NCBI GenBank assembly: GCA_946541595.1
Contig: CAMNJU010000008.1
Coordinates: 1 to 37,611 of the forward strand
DNA length: 37,611 bases
Direction: 5' to 3'
From: an uncultured Planctomycetales bacterium
GTDB taxonomy: Bacteria > Planctomycetota > Planctomycetia > Pirellulales > Thermoguttaceae
The position numbers and the translations under genes are program-made. Positions 17,998-26,248 of this stretch are shown here, piece by piece. The notes under the pieces were generated by a model. It was not told the DNA's origin, did no database searches, and saw only the letters and a list, made by a program, of their open reading frames with translations. Numbering within the stretch: position 1 is the first letter of the stretch; every line of letters starts with the position of its first letter.

Positions 17998-18846
17998 TCA
18001 AATATCGCGCAGGAACTGCGCCACGGCCTGAACAACGCTTTCTGGCGCGCTGGCGCCTGCGGTAAGAAGTACCCGGGATTCAGGCGTTAACTTACTCCAC
18101 GGCACGTCTTCGACTCCGTCGATGAGATATGCGGGCGTGCCGGCAAGTCTAGCAACTTCCGCAAGCCGTTTGGAGTTAGAACTATTGACGCTGCCTACAA
18201 CGAGAACTACGTCGTAATCAGGCGCAAGTCTTCTAATAACGTCTTGTCTGCGTTGAGTCGCAAAGCAGACCCCTTCATGCTTAGGATCGCGCAATTGGGG
18301 GAATTTAAGATGCAACTCTTCGACGATTTGCTCCGCTTCCGTGACAGAGAGCGTGGTTTGCATTAAATACGTGAGCTTTTGCGTAATAGGAAATTCAAGA
18401 GACTCAATATCTTCCAGTTTTGAAATTAATGTGATTGCCTCTGGAGCTTCGCCCAACGTTCCGACGACCTCGTCGTGTCCGCGTTTTCCGATGAAAATAA
18501 TCTTGTACCCCGCAGCGGCGTAATTGCGCGCTTGCGAATGGACGCTGTGAACTAAAGGACAGGTTGCGTCAATTGTCTTGATCTTACGTTTATTCGCCTG
18601 TTCGCGAATATCAGGAGACACGCCGTGCGCGGAGAAGAGAAGCTCAGCCTCGTCGGGCACGTCGTCCAATGAATCGACAAAGACGACCCCCTTTCTTCTA
18701 AAATGACTCACAACCCATGCGTTATGAACGATTTCATGATAAACGTAGACCGGGCCTTTGGCGTTTTTAACGACGTTGTCGAGGATATTAATCGCCCGAT
18801 TTACGCCGGAACAAAATCCTCGCGGTTCAGCTAGCGTTACCTTCAT
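17998..18846 (-). CDS. ispH: 4-hydroxy-3-methylbut-2-enyl diphosphate reductase
   Basis: 282 residues, typical length. IspH (LytB) is the last enzyme of the MEP isoprenoid pathway and reduces HMBPP to IPP and DMAPP using a 4Fe-4S cluster. The three cluster cysteines are visible: Cys12 in GFCSGV, Cys96 in ATCPLV and Cys194 in VCFATQ. His41, His74 (FSAHGVS), His124 and Glu126 (GHDEV), the QTTLS threonine and the SVNSSNS loop that binds the diphosphate are all present. GGGAGGGAC stands just before the ATG. It lies 54 bases after hisS and 1.5 kb after the aldolase gene on the same strand, so the three may form one operon. Confidence 0.97.
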   Translation of the reverse strand: MKVTLAEPRGFCSGVNRAINILDNVVKNAKGPVYVYHEIVHNAWVVSHFRRKGVVFVDSLDDVPDEAELLFSAHGVSPDIREQANKRKIKTIDATCPLVHSVHSQARNYAAAGYKIIFIGKRGHDEVVGTLGEAPEAITLISKLEDIESLEFPITQKLTYLMQTTLSVTEAEQIVEELHLKFPQLRDPKHEGVCFATQRRQDVIRRLAPDYDVVLVVGSVNSSNSKRLAEVARLAGTPAYLIDGVEDVPWSKLTPESRVLLTAGASAPESVVQAVAQFLRDI

Positions 18847-18900
18847 GACGCGTCCCTCCCGATTTGAAGCCGAATTTAAACGACTACGTTATTGGAACGA

Positions 18901-20271
18901 CTAGGACTGTTGGGATAAAAGGGCGGAGACAAGAGCTTCGGGATCAAGCGAAACTTCCTGCTGGCCGCCGGATCTAAGATCTTTCAAATTGGCGACGCCC
19001 CGTTCAGCCTCGTCGGAGCCGACAACGAGCGCGAATTTAAATCCCTTCTTGTCGGCGTACTTAAGCTGTTGCCCCAATTTTTTCGGTTCCGGATATAATT
19101 CTACGCCAATTCCGCGCTTTCGCAATTGTGCGGCAATAGCGCAATATTTGGTGGAAAGGTTAATGTCAAATAAAGGAATAAAAACCTCTGCGGTCGAGAA
19201 GACCTTTTCAATCATATTGAGTTCTTCGAGACCTGCGAAGAGGCGGTCTAACCCGAGAGAAGCGCCGACGCCTGGCAGCTTCTGTTTGGTGTACAGTTCG
19301 GCGAGGTTGTCGTAGCGTCCGCCGCTGCACACGCTTCCAAGAGTTGGAAGTTCGTCGAGGAAAGATTCAAAAATGACGCCGGTGTAGTAGTCCAGCCCTC
19401 GCGCTATGGAAACGTCGAGGACAAACCGCTGTTCCGGGATCCCGGCGGCCTTCACCGCTTCAAGAATTTGACGTAATTCAGCCACGCCCTCAAGCCCAAG
19501 TTCCGCGCCTGCAAGGAGCGTTTCAAGACGGCTGAGGATTTCTTCGTTTGTTCCGTTCGCGGAAGCGACGTCGAGAATGGCGCGCGCCTGTTCTTCTGTC
19601 GCGTTAGCAGTTTGCGTCATCTCTGCGACTACGGCGTCGGATCCAATCTTCGCTAATTTGTCGAGCGCCCTTAAAACAGGAACCGCAGATTGGGAAAGCC
19701 CGATCTTTTCGAGCGCGCCGTTAAGAATTTTACGGCTGTTAATGTGGACGGTGAATTTGGCAAAGGAGCCTTCCGTTCGCAGATCGACGCGTTCCAAAAT
19801 ATCGTTAATCACGAGCGCCGTTTCAATATCGGAAATAACGCCCGTTGTGCCGATTGTGTCGAAGTCGCATTGCATGAATTCGCGATATCGACCTGCTTGC
19901 GTATTTTCTCCGCGCCAAACCTTCGCGAGATGATAGCGTTTAAATGGAACGCCAATTTCACCGAGATGCTGCGCTGAAAACCTTGCAAATGGAACAGTTA
20001 GGTCGAAACGCATGCCGACGTCACGGCCGCCGGAATCCTTGAAACGGTAAAGCTGTTTATCCGTCTCTTCGCTGCCTTTGCCCATGAGGATTTCCAAATA
20101 TTCCAGCACGGGGGTGTCTATTGGGCAGAAGCCATAATTGCGATAGACCTTCGTTACGCGTTCGATTAGACGCTCGCGGGGGATCATCGCTTCCGGTAGG
20201 AAATCGCGAAATCCTTTGAGAGTTCGGGGTTCAATTAATTTCCTTTTAGGCTGATTATCTGCAGCTGACAC
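18901..20271 (-). CDS. hisS: Histidyl-tRNA synthetase
   Basis: 456 residues from a GTG at 20271. I chose this start because GGAAGG lies 7 bases before it; a TTG start 21 bases further upstream has no ribosome binding site. This class II synthetase attaches histidine to its tRNA. Visible motifs are GMRFDLTVPFARF and RYREFMQCDFDTIG (motif 2 and its loop), RGLDYYTGVIFE (the histidine-specific signature) and GASLGLDRL (motif 3). The last 90 residues form the anticodon-binding domain. It sits between the aldolase gene and ispH on the same strand with gaps of 79 and 54 bases. Confidence 0.96.
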   Translation of the reverse strand: MSAADNQPKRKLIEPRTLKGFRDFLPEAMIPRERLIERVTKVYRNYGFCPIDTPVLEYLEILMGKGSEETDKQLYRFKDSGGRDVGMRFDLTVPFARFSAQHLGEIGVPFKRYHLAKVWRGENTQAGRYREFMQCDFDTIGTTGVISDIETALVINDILERVDLRTEGSFAKFTVHINSRKILNGALEKIGLSQSAVPVLRALDKLAKIGSDAVVAEMTQTANATEEQARAILDVASANGTNEEILSRLETLLAGAELGLEGVAELRQILEAVKAAGIPEQRFVLDVSIARGLDYYTGVIFESFLDELPTLGSVCSGGRYDNLAELYTKQKLPGVGASLGLDRLFAGLEELNMIEKVFSTAEVFIPLFDINLSTKYCAIAAQLRKRGIGVELYPEPKKLGQQLKYADKKGFKFALVVGSDEAERGVANLKDLRSGGQQEVSLDPEALVSALLSQQS

Positions 20272-20350
20272 TTCAACGCCTTCCACGAACAAATAATATA
20301 AAATCCGAAGCTAGCGCATGTAACTTCAGATTGTTTTCACAAACCACGGC

Positions 20351-21355
20351 TTATTTTAGCGCCGTGTGCGCTTCTGCTTCTTTGGCTTCCGCTGTTAAAC
20401 GGTCGAAAAGCAACGTATACTTGTCGCGCATTTCCGCCGATTTTCGCGCTGCGATCGCGGCGCGCGGGTGAACGTTGTTCTGCGCGGTAAATCCGTATTC
20501 GGGAGTCGGCCCCCATTCGATTTCTTTCGAAAGGGCCACGAACTGCTTTTCAAGACACTCAATAATTGGCCGTAAATTATACTTTCGCGACTTGATCACC
20601 GGAATAAGAAGTTCCATAGGGCAATTGCCCGCTCCCCGACCGAGACCGTCAATTGAAGCATCCAAACGCGTCGCTCCGTATTCTGCCGCCACAAACGTGT
20701 TGGCAAACGCGAGCTGCATATTGTTATGTGCATGAATACCGACCTCTTTTCCGTATTCCTGCGCGCAAGCCATATACTTTTTAACAAGATGGCGGGTATG
20801 AGAAGGCGTAAGCGTTCCAAAGGAATCGACGATGACAATAACGCTTGCCGGCGTTTTAGCGATTCGTTCCAACGCCCTGTCGAGGGCTTTTTCCTCAATA
20901 GCCGTGACAGCCATTAAGTTGGCGCTTACTTCGTATCCTTTTTCGTAAGCGTCTTCGATCATCTCAACCGCCTCGTCAAGTTGGTACTCGTAATAGGCGA
21001 CGCGAATCATACTCAGAGGGCTCTTGTTTTTGGGAAGAACGGCTGTTTTCCAGTCGGATTTTCCAGCGTCGATCATACACGCGAGTTTTGTCGTGGGGGA
21101 CGGGTGCTCCCCGACGATTCTACGGATATCGTCTTCGTCGCAGAATTTCCAAGGACCGTTTTGTTCGCGCGGAAAAAGTCTGTCGGAGTTTTTGTATCCG
21201 ACTTCCATATATTCGACGCCTGCTGATACGCTTGCCTCGTAAACAGCCTTTACAAATTCATAGGTGAATTTATGGTCGTTCACAAGACCCCCGTCACGGA
21301 CGGTACAGTCCAGCGTTTGGATTTGCTTATTGTCTAATCCCCAGAGCGGATTCAT
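20351..21355 (-). CDS. DRE-TIM family aldolase (HMGL-like)
   Basis: 334 residues from the ATG at 21355. AAGGA lies 7 bases before it, while a TTG start 24 bases upstream has none. The fold is the HMGL-like TIM barrel of the DRE-TIM metallolyases. LDCTVRDGGLVN replaces the usual DxxLRDG, GIHAHNN carries the metal-binding histidines, and GLGRGAGNCPMELL is the glycine loop of 4-hydroxy-2-oxovalerate aldolase relatives. The reaction is probably a metal-dependent aldol cleavage or condensation of a 2-oxo acid; the substrate is not clear. Pathway neighbours such as acetaldehyde dehydrogenase are absent, so a catabolic meta-cleavage role is unlikely. It is the first gene of the aldolase-hisS-ispH group. 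Confidence 0.82.
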   Translation of the reverse strand: MNPLWGLDNKQIQTLDCTVRDGGLVNDHKFTYEFVKAVYEASVSAGVEYMEVGYKNSDRLFPREQNGPWKFCDEDDIRRIVGEHPSPTTKLACMIDAGKSDWKTAVLPKNKSPLSMIRVAYYEYQLDEAVEMIEDAYEKGYEVSANLMAVTAIEEKALDRALERIAKTPASVIVIVDSFGTLTPSHTRHLVKKYMACAQEYGKEVGIHAHNNMQLAFANTFVAAEYGATRLDASIDGLGRGAGNCPMELLIPVIKSRKYNLRPIIECLEKQFVALSKEIEWGPTPEYGFTAQNNVHPRAAIAARKSAEMRDKYTLLFDRLTAEAKEAEAHTALK

Positions 21356-21506
21356 ATTGTTTTCCTTATAAGGATTCAAGAAAGCTGCCCCCGTCGGGAA
21401 TAAAACCGCGCGTGTGGGAAAGCGATCGTTTGGTCCGGTCAGAGAGGCTTCCCGCGACAGCCAGAAGGCGTCGTCTCTCTCTAATGCGTCAAATAAACGC
21501 CTCTTT

Positions 21507-21535
21507 ATGTTACCTGAGATTTACTAAGGCGTCAA
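21507..21535 (-). promoter_or_regulatory. Candidate sigma-70 promoter for the aldolase-hisS-ispH group
   Basis: On the minus strand TTGACG and TAACAT are separated by 17 bases. The transcript would have a leader of roughly 145 bases. Confidence 0.55.
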
Positions 21536-21561
21536 GTTTTTTGGATTCTAAAACCCAAATT

Positions 21562-21609
21562 CAAGGGAATTCATTACCTGTATCGTCACGTTATAACCGT
21601 ATTCCCTTG
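21562..21609. repeat. 9-base inverted repeat overlapping a promoter
   Basis: CAAGGGAAT (21562-21570) and ATTCCCTTG (21601-21609) are perfect inverted copies separated by 30 bases. The right arm overlaps the -35 box of the plus-strand promoter. Confidence 0.6.
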
Positions 21610-21634
21610 CAACTAATCTTGCTTCTTTTATAAT
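21607..21634 (+). promoter_or_regulatory. Candidate sigma-70 promoter for the dihydrouridine synthase gene
   Basis: TTGCAA and a perfect TATAAT are separated by 16 bases, about 50 bases before the TTG start. Confidence 0.6.
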
Positions 21635-21685
21635 CGAGCAGGTTTTTCGCTGATTGGCCTTTCCGAGAAGGAGGGACGTTTACAC

Positions 21686-22696
21686 TTGAAAAAATCCTTA
21701 AAAATAGGCGATTTAGTCGTTTCACCTCCAGTTTTATCCGCTCCGATGGCGGGCTATACGAACTATGCTTATCGCGAACTTTTGCGTCGATTGGGCGGAG
21801 TTGGACTGATCGCTACAGAGATGGTGAGCGCTCGCGCGTTTGTATGTATGGGCGCTCGCGGAGAAGGTGAGCCTGAAAGACTGTGGGGCGTGCAGGACGA
21901 GCCGCGGCCCCTTGCCGTACAGATTTGGGATAATTGTCCCGAAACGCTGGAAGAATTAGCGGGAAAACTTGCTAATGATTTTAAAGCAAGCGTTGTTGAT
22001 TTAAATTTTGGCTGTCCTGCGCCAGCCATTGCTAAGCGTTCGGCCAGCGGATCATATTTGCTGAGGGATCCGGAAAAAGTCGGCGAACTTGTTTCCAGAG
22101 TTGCTAAGGCTTGCGCGCCCGTACCTGCTACGGCAAAAATTCGGCTTGGATTAACGGTCGACACGGTAAACGCATTTGACGTCGCTCAAGCAGTTGAAGG
22201 CGCCGGCGGAGCCGCGCTAACCGTTCACGGTCGCACTGCCGCGCAAATGTATCGAGGCTCGGCTGATTGGGACGAGATAGCGAAAGTTAAATCGGCGTTG
22301 CGCTCTATTCCTCTCATCGGTAATGGCGACGTTAAATCCGCACAAGAAGCGGTCGATAGACTGAACGGCTTCCCAGTCGACGGGATTATGATTGGTCGCG
22401 CCGGGCTTGACCGACCTTGGATTTTTCGGGAAATAGCGCAAATTCTAGCAGGCGAAGAACCGGAAGTGGAACCGACGCTTTTAGAGCAGCGGGAACTGTT
22501 ACTCACCCATTACAAGCTCGTCGTCGAGCGTTTCGGTCAGGAGCGCGGCGTGATTCTGATGCGCAAATTTGCTGTTCATTATTCAAAGGGGCGACCGGGC
22601 GGACGGAATTTTCGCGACAAGATAGGTCGCGTTTCCACGGAAGAAGAGTTTTTTGACGTTGTGACGAACGATTTTGTCGTTGAGGAGAATCAGTAG
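21686..22696 (+). CDS. dus: tRNA-dihydrouridine synthase (DusB-like)
   Basis: 336 residues. The start is a TTG at 21686, supported by an excellent AGAAGGAGGG at 21666-21675 and by no nearby ATG. Dus enzymes use FMN and NADPH to reduce uridines in tRNA D-loops. Landmarks are LSAPMAGYTNYAYRELL (FMN barrel start), TEMVSARA, DLNFGCPAPA with catalytic Cys110, TAKIRLG, LTVHGRTAAQMYRGSADW and IGNGDVKS. MIGRAGLDRPWIF closes the barrel, and a helical tRNA-binding domain makes up the last 90 residues. The sequence is nearest to the DusB/NifR3 group. The TTG start may reduce translation. Confidence 0.93.
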   Translation: MKKSLKIGDLVVSPPVLSAPMAGYTNYAYRELLRRLGGVGLIATEMVSARAFVCMGARGEGEPERLWGVQDEPRPLAVQIWDNCPETLEELAGKLANDFKASVVDLNFGCPAPAIAKRSASGSYLLRDPEKVGELVSRVAKACAPVPATAKIRLGLTVDTVNAFDVAQAVEGAGGAALTVHGRTAAQMYRGSADWDEIAKVKSALRSIPLIGNGDVKSAQEAVDRLNGFPVDGIMIGRAGLDRPWIFREIAQILAGEEPEVEPTLLEQRELLLTHYKLVVERFGQERGVILMRKFAVHYSKGRPGGRNFRDKIGRVSTEEEFFDVVTNDFVVEENQ

Positions 22697-23007
22697 CGAT
22701 CGTCTCCTGCTGACGACGGTTTGACCTCTGGCGTATGTCTACTAGGGGCGTTCATTTTACCTTTTTTTCAGTATTTTTATAAAAATCGCAGCAAAAGACG
22801 GTCTTTATCTACATTGGGCTTGACCTGTGCGCCCTTTTTTTCTAACTTTCGCGAATGGAACTGGGGCGGATTCTCGTTCCGTACGACGTTTAACGTTGTC
22901 GAATGGGATTCTGCTCTCGACTGAGTATTTTTTTAGAACCGTTCGAATGGAGAGTAGAATGCGTAGGGCTCAGTCGACGCCAATCCTTGAACAAGCCAGA
23001 CTACGTC
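22697..23007. other. Intergenic region upstream of fabH
   Basis: No supported gene. It contains a candidate promoter at 22820-22848 and T-rich tracts. Short frames here lack ribosome binding sites. Confidence 0.5.
22820..22848 (+). promoter_or_regulatory. Candidate sigma-70 promoter for fabH
   Basis: TTGACC and TAACTT are separated by 17 bases. The leader to the ATG at 23008 would be about 150 bases. Confidence 0.45.
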
Positions 23008-23997
23008 ATGACACGTGTAAAAATTGCCGGCACCGGTTCGTACCTCCCAGAGCGCGTCGTAACAAACGACGAACTTGCGGAACGACTTACCAAGACCTCT
23101 GACGAATGGATTTATACGCATACCGGTATTAAATCGCGCCACATTGCTGCGCCTGACGAATCGGCGTCTTCTATGGGGTTGATCGCAGCGAAACGCGCAA
23201 TGGAAAACGCCGGAATCACGGCGCAAGATCTCGGAATGATTATGGTCAGCACCGCGACGCCCGATTACGCGCCCACGCCGCTGACGTCATGCATTCTTCA
23301 AGACAAACTCGGCGCAACGAACGCCGCCGCGTTTGACATGAGCGCCGCATGTTGCGGGTTCATCTACAATATGGAGATAGCGAAGAGTTTTTACTTCAAT
23401 CCGAAGTATAAACGTCCTATGCTTCTTGTCGCTACGGAAGTCATGACGCGCAAGGTCGATTGGAACGATCACAAAACCTGTATTCTATTTGGCGACGGAG
23501 CCGGCGCGGCCGTGCTTATGCCTGCGGAAGACGACGAACCTAGCGATATCGTCGACAGTGTTATGAAGGCTGACGGCTCTTGCGGACAATACCTGCTTCT
23601 TGAAGGCGGCTGCCGTTCTGCGGATTCGCTCAGACATCCTCTTTCTCATGTGTTACAAATGGCTGGCACGCAGGTCTTTACCTTTGCGATTAAAGCGATT
23701 GAAGAAGTCGTTACCACGTTGATGAAGCAGAACAATCTGACCTTTGACGACATAGCCCGTATCATTCCGCATCAGGCGAACTATCGAATTATCCAAGCTG
23801 CCGGTAAGCGTCTCGGTTTTGAGAACGACGACAAATTCTATATCAACGTGAAAGACGTCGCCAATACAGCTTCCGCGTCCATCCCTATCGTTCTTGACGA
23901 AATGAATCGCAACGGAGAACTTAAACGCGGCGACAAACTCATTATTTCCGGATTCGGAGCGGGACTCACTTACGGGGGGAATTACATTATCTGGTAG
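23008..23997 (+). CDS. fabH: Beta-ketoacyl-ACP synthase III
   Basis: 329 residues from the ATG at 23008, the usual FabH length. The frame runs 105 bases further upstream, but that part does not resemble the family. FabH condenses an acyl-CoA primer with malonyl-ACP to start fatty acid synthesis. The catalytic triad is visible: Cys115 in SAACCGF, His in IIPHQANYRI and Asn in VANTASASIP. The C-terminal SGFGAGLTYGG is typical. No strong ribosome binding site precedes the chosen ATG, so the start is less certain than the identity. A terminator follows at 24025. Confidence 0.93.
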   Translation: MTRVKIAGTGSYLPERVVTNDELAERLTKTSDEWIYTHTGIKSRHIAAPDESASSMGLIAAKRAMENAGITAQDLGMIMVSTATPDYAPTPLTSCILQDKLGATNAAAFDMSAACCGFIYNMEIAKSFYFNPKYKRPMLLVATEVMTRKVDWNDHKTCILFGDGAGAAVLMPAEDDEPSDIVDSVMKADGSCGQYLLLEGGCRSADSLRHPLSHVLQMAGTQVFTFAIKAIEEVVTTLMKQNNLTFDDIARIIPHQANYRIIQAAGKRLGFENDDKFYINVKDVANTASASIPIVLDEMNRNGELKRGDKLIISGFGAGLTYGGNYIIW

Positions 23998-24024
23998 CGA
24001 TGTTCCTTCAAATTCAATTGCAAG

Positions 24025-24076
24025 ACCGAGAGTTTGAGTGGCAAACTGTTCGCCACGAGAATTCTCGGTTTTTTGT
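24025..24076 (+). terminator. Intrinsic terminator after fabH
   Basis: ACCGAGA (24025-24031) pairs with TCTCGGT (24063-24069), with an inner GTGGC/GCCAC stem, followed by TTTTTTGTTTT. Confidence 0.85.
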
Positions 24077-24147
24077 TTTATGCGCGATCGGTTGTTTTTC
24101 GTAAAAATGAATTTAAAATATAAGTTGGCGTTGGAGGAATAGATTGA

Positions 24148-24174
24148 ATGTCAAGTCGTGAATTTTCGTCTTGA
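24148..24174 (+). promoter_or_regulatory. Possible leader peptide frame upstream of gmd
   Basis: An ATG at 24148 with GGAGGAAT 8 bases before it opens a frame of eight codons (MSSREFSS) that stops at 24174, 26 bases before the gmd start. It could be a translated leader or a chance match. Confidence 0.35.
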
Positions 24175-24199
24175 CGCACGTTCGGAAGGAGTGTTTTTA

Positions 24200-25252
24200 A
24201 TGAAGACGTCTTTGGTTACCGGAGCGACAGGACAAGACGGCTCCTACTTAATTCGTAAACTTCTTTCCGAGGGGCGTCGCGTTTGCGCGCTCATTCGCCG
24301 CGCTTCTACTTCCAATATGAGTCGGTTATCGGATCTTCGAGAAGGAATCCAGTCGAACGGTTCCGAGCTGATCTATTGCACGGGAGATTTGACCGATACG
24401 CCGAGCCTCATGCGAACGCTCGGCGAGTTTGAACCCGACGAAGTCTATAATCTTGCCGCACAGTCCGACGTTCGTCTCTCCTTCGACGTTCCGGAATTTA
24501 CGGGCGAGGTTGACGGCATGGGCGCTTTGCGTTTATTGGAGTCAATTCGGCGTCTCGGCCTGACTGAAAAAACGCGCTTTTATCAGGCGTCGACGTCTGA
24601 ACTTTTCGGCGACGTGCGTGAAAAGCCGCAGCGTGAGACGACTCCCTTTGCTCCTCGCAGCCCTTATGCCATTGCAAAATTATTTGCCTACTGGACTACC
24701 GTGAACTATCGCGAGGCTTTCGGCGTGTTTGCTTGTAATGGAATTCTCTTTAATCATGAGAGTCCTCTTCGCGGCGAGAATTTCGTAACTCGAAAGATAA
24801 CGCTTGGCGCCGCGAGATTGCGCGCGGGCCTTCAAGAAAAACTCCTCTTAGGCAATCTTGACGCGCGTCGGGATTGGGGGCATGCTCAGGACTATGTTGA
24901 AGGCATGTATCTCATGCTCCAGCAAGACAAGCCGGACGACTATGTCTTAGCTACTGGCGAGCAACGTTCAGTGCGGGATTTTCTGGAGACGGTTTTTAAT
25001 AAACTTGGATATGAACTTGTTTGGTCTGGAACAGGAGCCGACGAAAAGGGGAAGGATCGTAAAACCGGCAGGGTTCTCGTTGAGATTGATCCTCAGTTTT
25101 ATAGACCCGCCGAGGTGAATTATCTCTGTGGCGACGCTACTAAGGCGGCTGATAAACTTGGTTGGAGCCCTAAGCATACGTTTGACGAACTCGTCGACGA
25201 CATGCTTCAACACGACATTAAACAAGTAGAACGCGAGATTCTGCATCGGTAG
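24200..25252 (+). CDS. gmd: GDP-mannose 4,6-dehydratase
   Basis: 350 residues from the ATG at 24200, chosen because GGAAGGAG lies 9 bases before it; an upstream GTG in frame has no such site. This short-chain dehydrogenase-type enzyme turns GDP-mannose into GDP-4-keto-6-deoxymannose, precursor of fucose, rhamnose and perosamine. GATGQDGS is the NADP-binding loop, TSE (132-134) plus Tyr156 and Lys160 are the catalytic residues, and NGILFNHESPLRGENFVTRK and LGNLDARRDWGHAQDYVEGM are hallmark blocks. The partner enzymes (for example fcl) are not in the window. The DUF1559 gene begins 17 bases downstream. Confidence 0.96.
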   Translation: MKTSLVTGATGQDGSYLIRKLLSEGRRVCALIRRASTSNMSRLSDLREGIQSNGSELIYCTGDLTDTPSLMRTLGEFEPDEVYNLAAQSDVRLSFDVPEFTGEVDGMGALRLLESIRRLGLTEKTRFYQASTSELFGDVREKPQRETTPFAPRSPYAIAKLFAYWTTVNYREAFGVFACNGILFNHESPLRGENFVTRKITLGAARLRAGLQEKLLLGNLDARRDWGHAQDYVEGMYLMLQQDKPDDYVLATGEQRSVRDFLETVFNKLGYELVWSGTGADEKGKDRKTGRVLVEIDPQFYRPAEVNYLCGDATKAADKLGWSPKHTFDELVDDMLQHDIKQVEREILHR

Positions 25253-25269
25253 GGTAGGCTTACGTTCCA

Positions 25270-26094
25270 ATGGAAAATGAAATTAGCACGAGAATGATTG
25301 CGCGTCGCCGACGGACGGTTTTAATTATTGCAACCGTCTTTGTCGTGTTTCTTGCCACTTCGTTATTCTTCGCTTTTACGAGTTTTTTACTTGTACAACG
25401 TGAAAATTCACGTCGAGAGCGCTGCGATCTTAATTTGGCGAGACTCTATGCCGCAACGGTAGAGTATTGCGAAACAAACGGTTCGTATCCGCCTGCGTTT
25501 ACCGCCAATTCTAACGGCGAGAGACTTCATTCCTGGCGTGTTTTGCTGCTCCCTTTCCTTGGGGAGGAGAACCTTTATTCTCAGATTCGTCTTGAAGAAC
25601 CTTGGGATAGTGAATGGAACCGTCAGTTTTGGTCGAAAACGCCGAATATTTTTCGTTGCGCGTCTACTCCGATCGACGAAAATGAGGATTCCATTTCTAA
25701 AAACAAGCTTTGCGCATACTCTTGCGTAACTGGAACGTCGACGGTTTTTCCAGAAGACGGAACCGCCGTTACGCCTGACGATTTGGTTGACGGCGCCTCT
25801 AATACGATCCTTTACGTTGAAAGAAAAAAGCCTGTCAATTGGATGAATCCAAATTCTGAATTGACAGAAGAATTAGTGTGCGAAGAGAATAAAAAAATAG
25901 CTAAGGAACGCGAGAATTTCGCTTCGTGGCATGCCTCAGGCGTTCTAGTCGTCTTTTGTGACGGAAAAAGACAGTTGCTTTCAGAGAAAATTGACGAGGA
26001 CGTTTTGCGTTTATTGCTGAACGTTCATGATTCTCACGACGGCGAACCTGAGCCGACGGAAGATTCTTCTAACGCTGAATCGGCTGAGGAGTAG
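25270..26094 (+). CDS. DUF1559-type protein with N-terminal membrane anchor
   Basis: 274 residues. One hydrophobic segment lies at about residues 17-42 after an Arg-rich start (MIARRRR). The rest carries the planctomycete DUF1559 pattern: LHSWRVLLLPFLGEENLY, EPWDSEWN, FRCAST, DGASNTILYVE, then WHASGVLVVFCDGKRQLLSE. Typical members begin with a prepilin cleavage motif of the FTLVELLVVI kind; here it is absent and replaced by a plain anchor. The C-terminus is acidic. The family is very expanded in planctomycetes and thought to form pseudopilin-like surface components. It is 17 bases from gmd, so co-transcription is likely, though no functional link is known. Confidence 0.85.
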   Translation: MENEISTRMIARRRRTVLIIATVFVVFLATSLFFAFTSFLLVQRENSRRERCDLNLARLYAATVEYCETNGSYPPAFTANSNGERLHSWRVLLLPFLGEENLYSQIRLEEPWDSEWNRQFWSKTPNIFRCASTPIDENEDSISKNKLCAYSCVTGTSTVFPEDGTAVTPDDLVDGASNTILYVERKKPVNWMNPNSELTEELVCEENKKIAKERENFASWHASGVLVVFCDGKRQLLSEKIDEDVLRLLLNVHDSHDGEPEPTEDSSNAESAEE

Positions 26095-26139
26095 ATTGTT
26101 TCTTTATAATTATTTGTAAAGAGAATGAATCCATGCTGT

Positions 26140-26182
26140 AAAAAACTGCGGCAAGAGGTCGCTTTGAACCTCGGCGCCGCAG
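26140..26182 (-). terminator. Intrinsic terminator after the DAHP synthase gene
   Basis: CTGCGGC (26147-26153) pairs with GCCGCAG (26176-26182), with an inner GAGGT/ACCTC stem. On the minus strand the stem is followed by six T. The plus strand has no T run after it. Confidence 0.8.
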
Positions 26183-26248
26183 GGTTAGACTTCGTTAAAT
26201 CAGTTTGTCGGAAGAATTACTCTTCTATTGAGTGTACAGCGAATATTC

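Larger units (their letters stand above)
21356..21685. other. Divergent intergenic region with two promoters
   Basis: Holds back-to-back promoters for the aldolase group (minus) and the dihydrouridine synthase gene (plus), a leader of about 145 bases ahead of the aldolase gene, and a 9-base inverted repeat at 21562-21609. No coding sequence is supported. Confidence 0.6.

Noticed and set aside
26140-26182. Strong two-part hairpin considered as a riboswitch or small RNA
   Set aside because: The T run on the minus strand directly after the stem and the position after the DAHP synthase gene fit a plain terminator.
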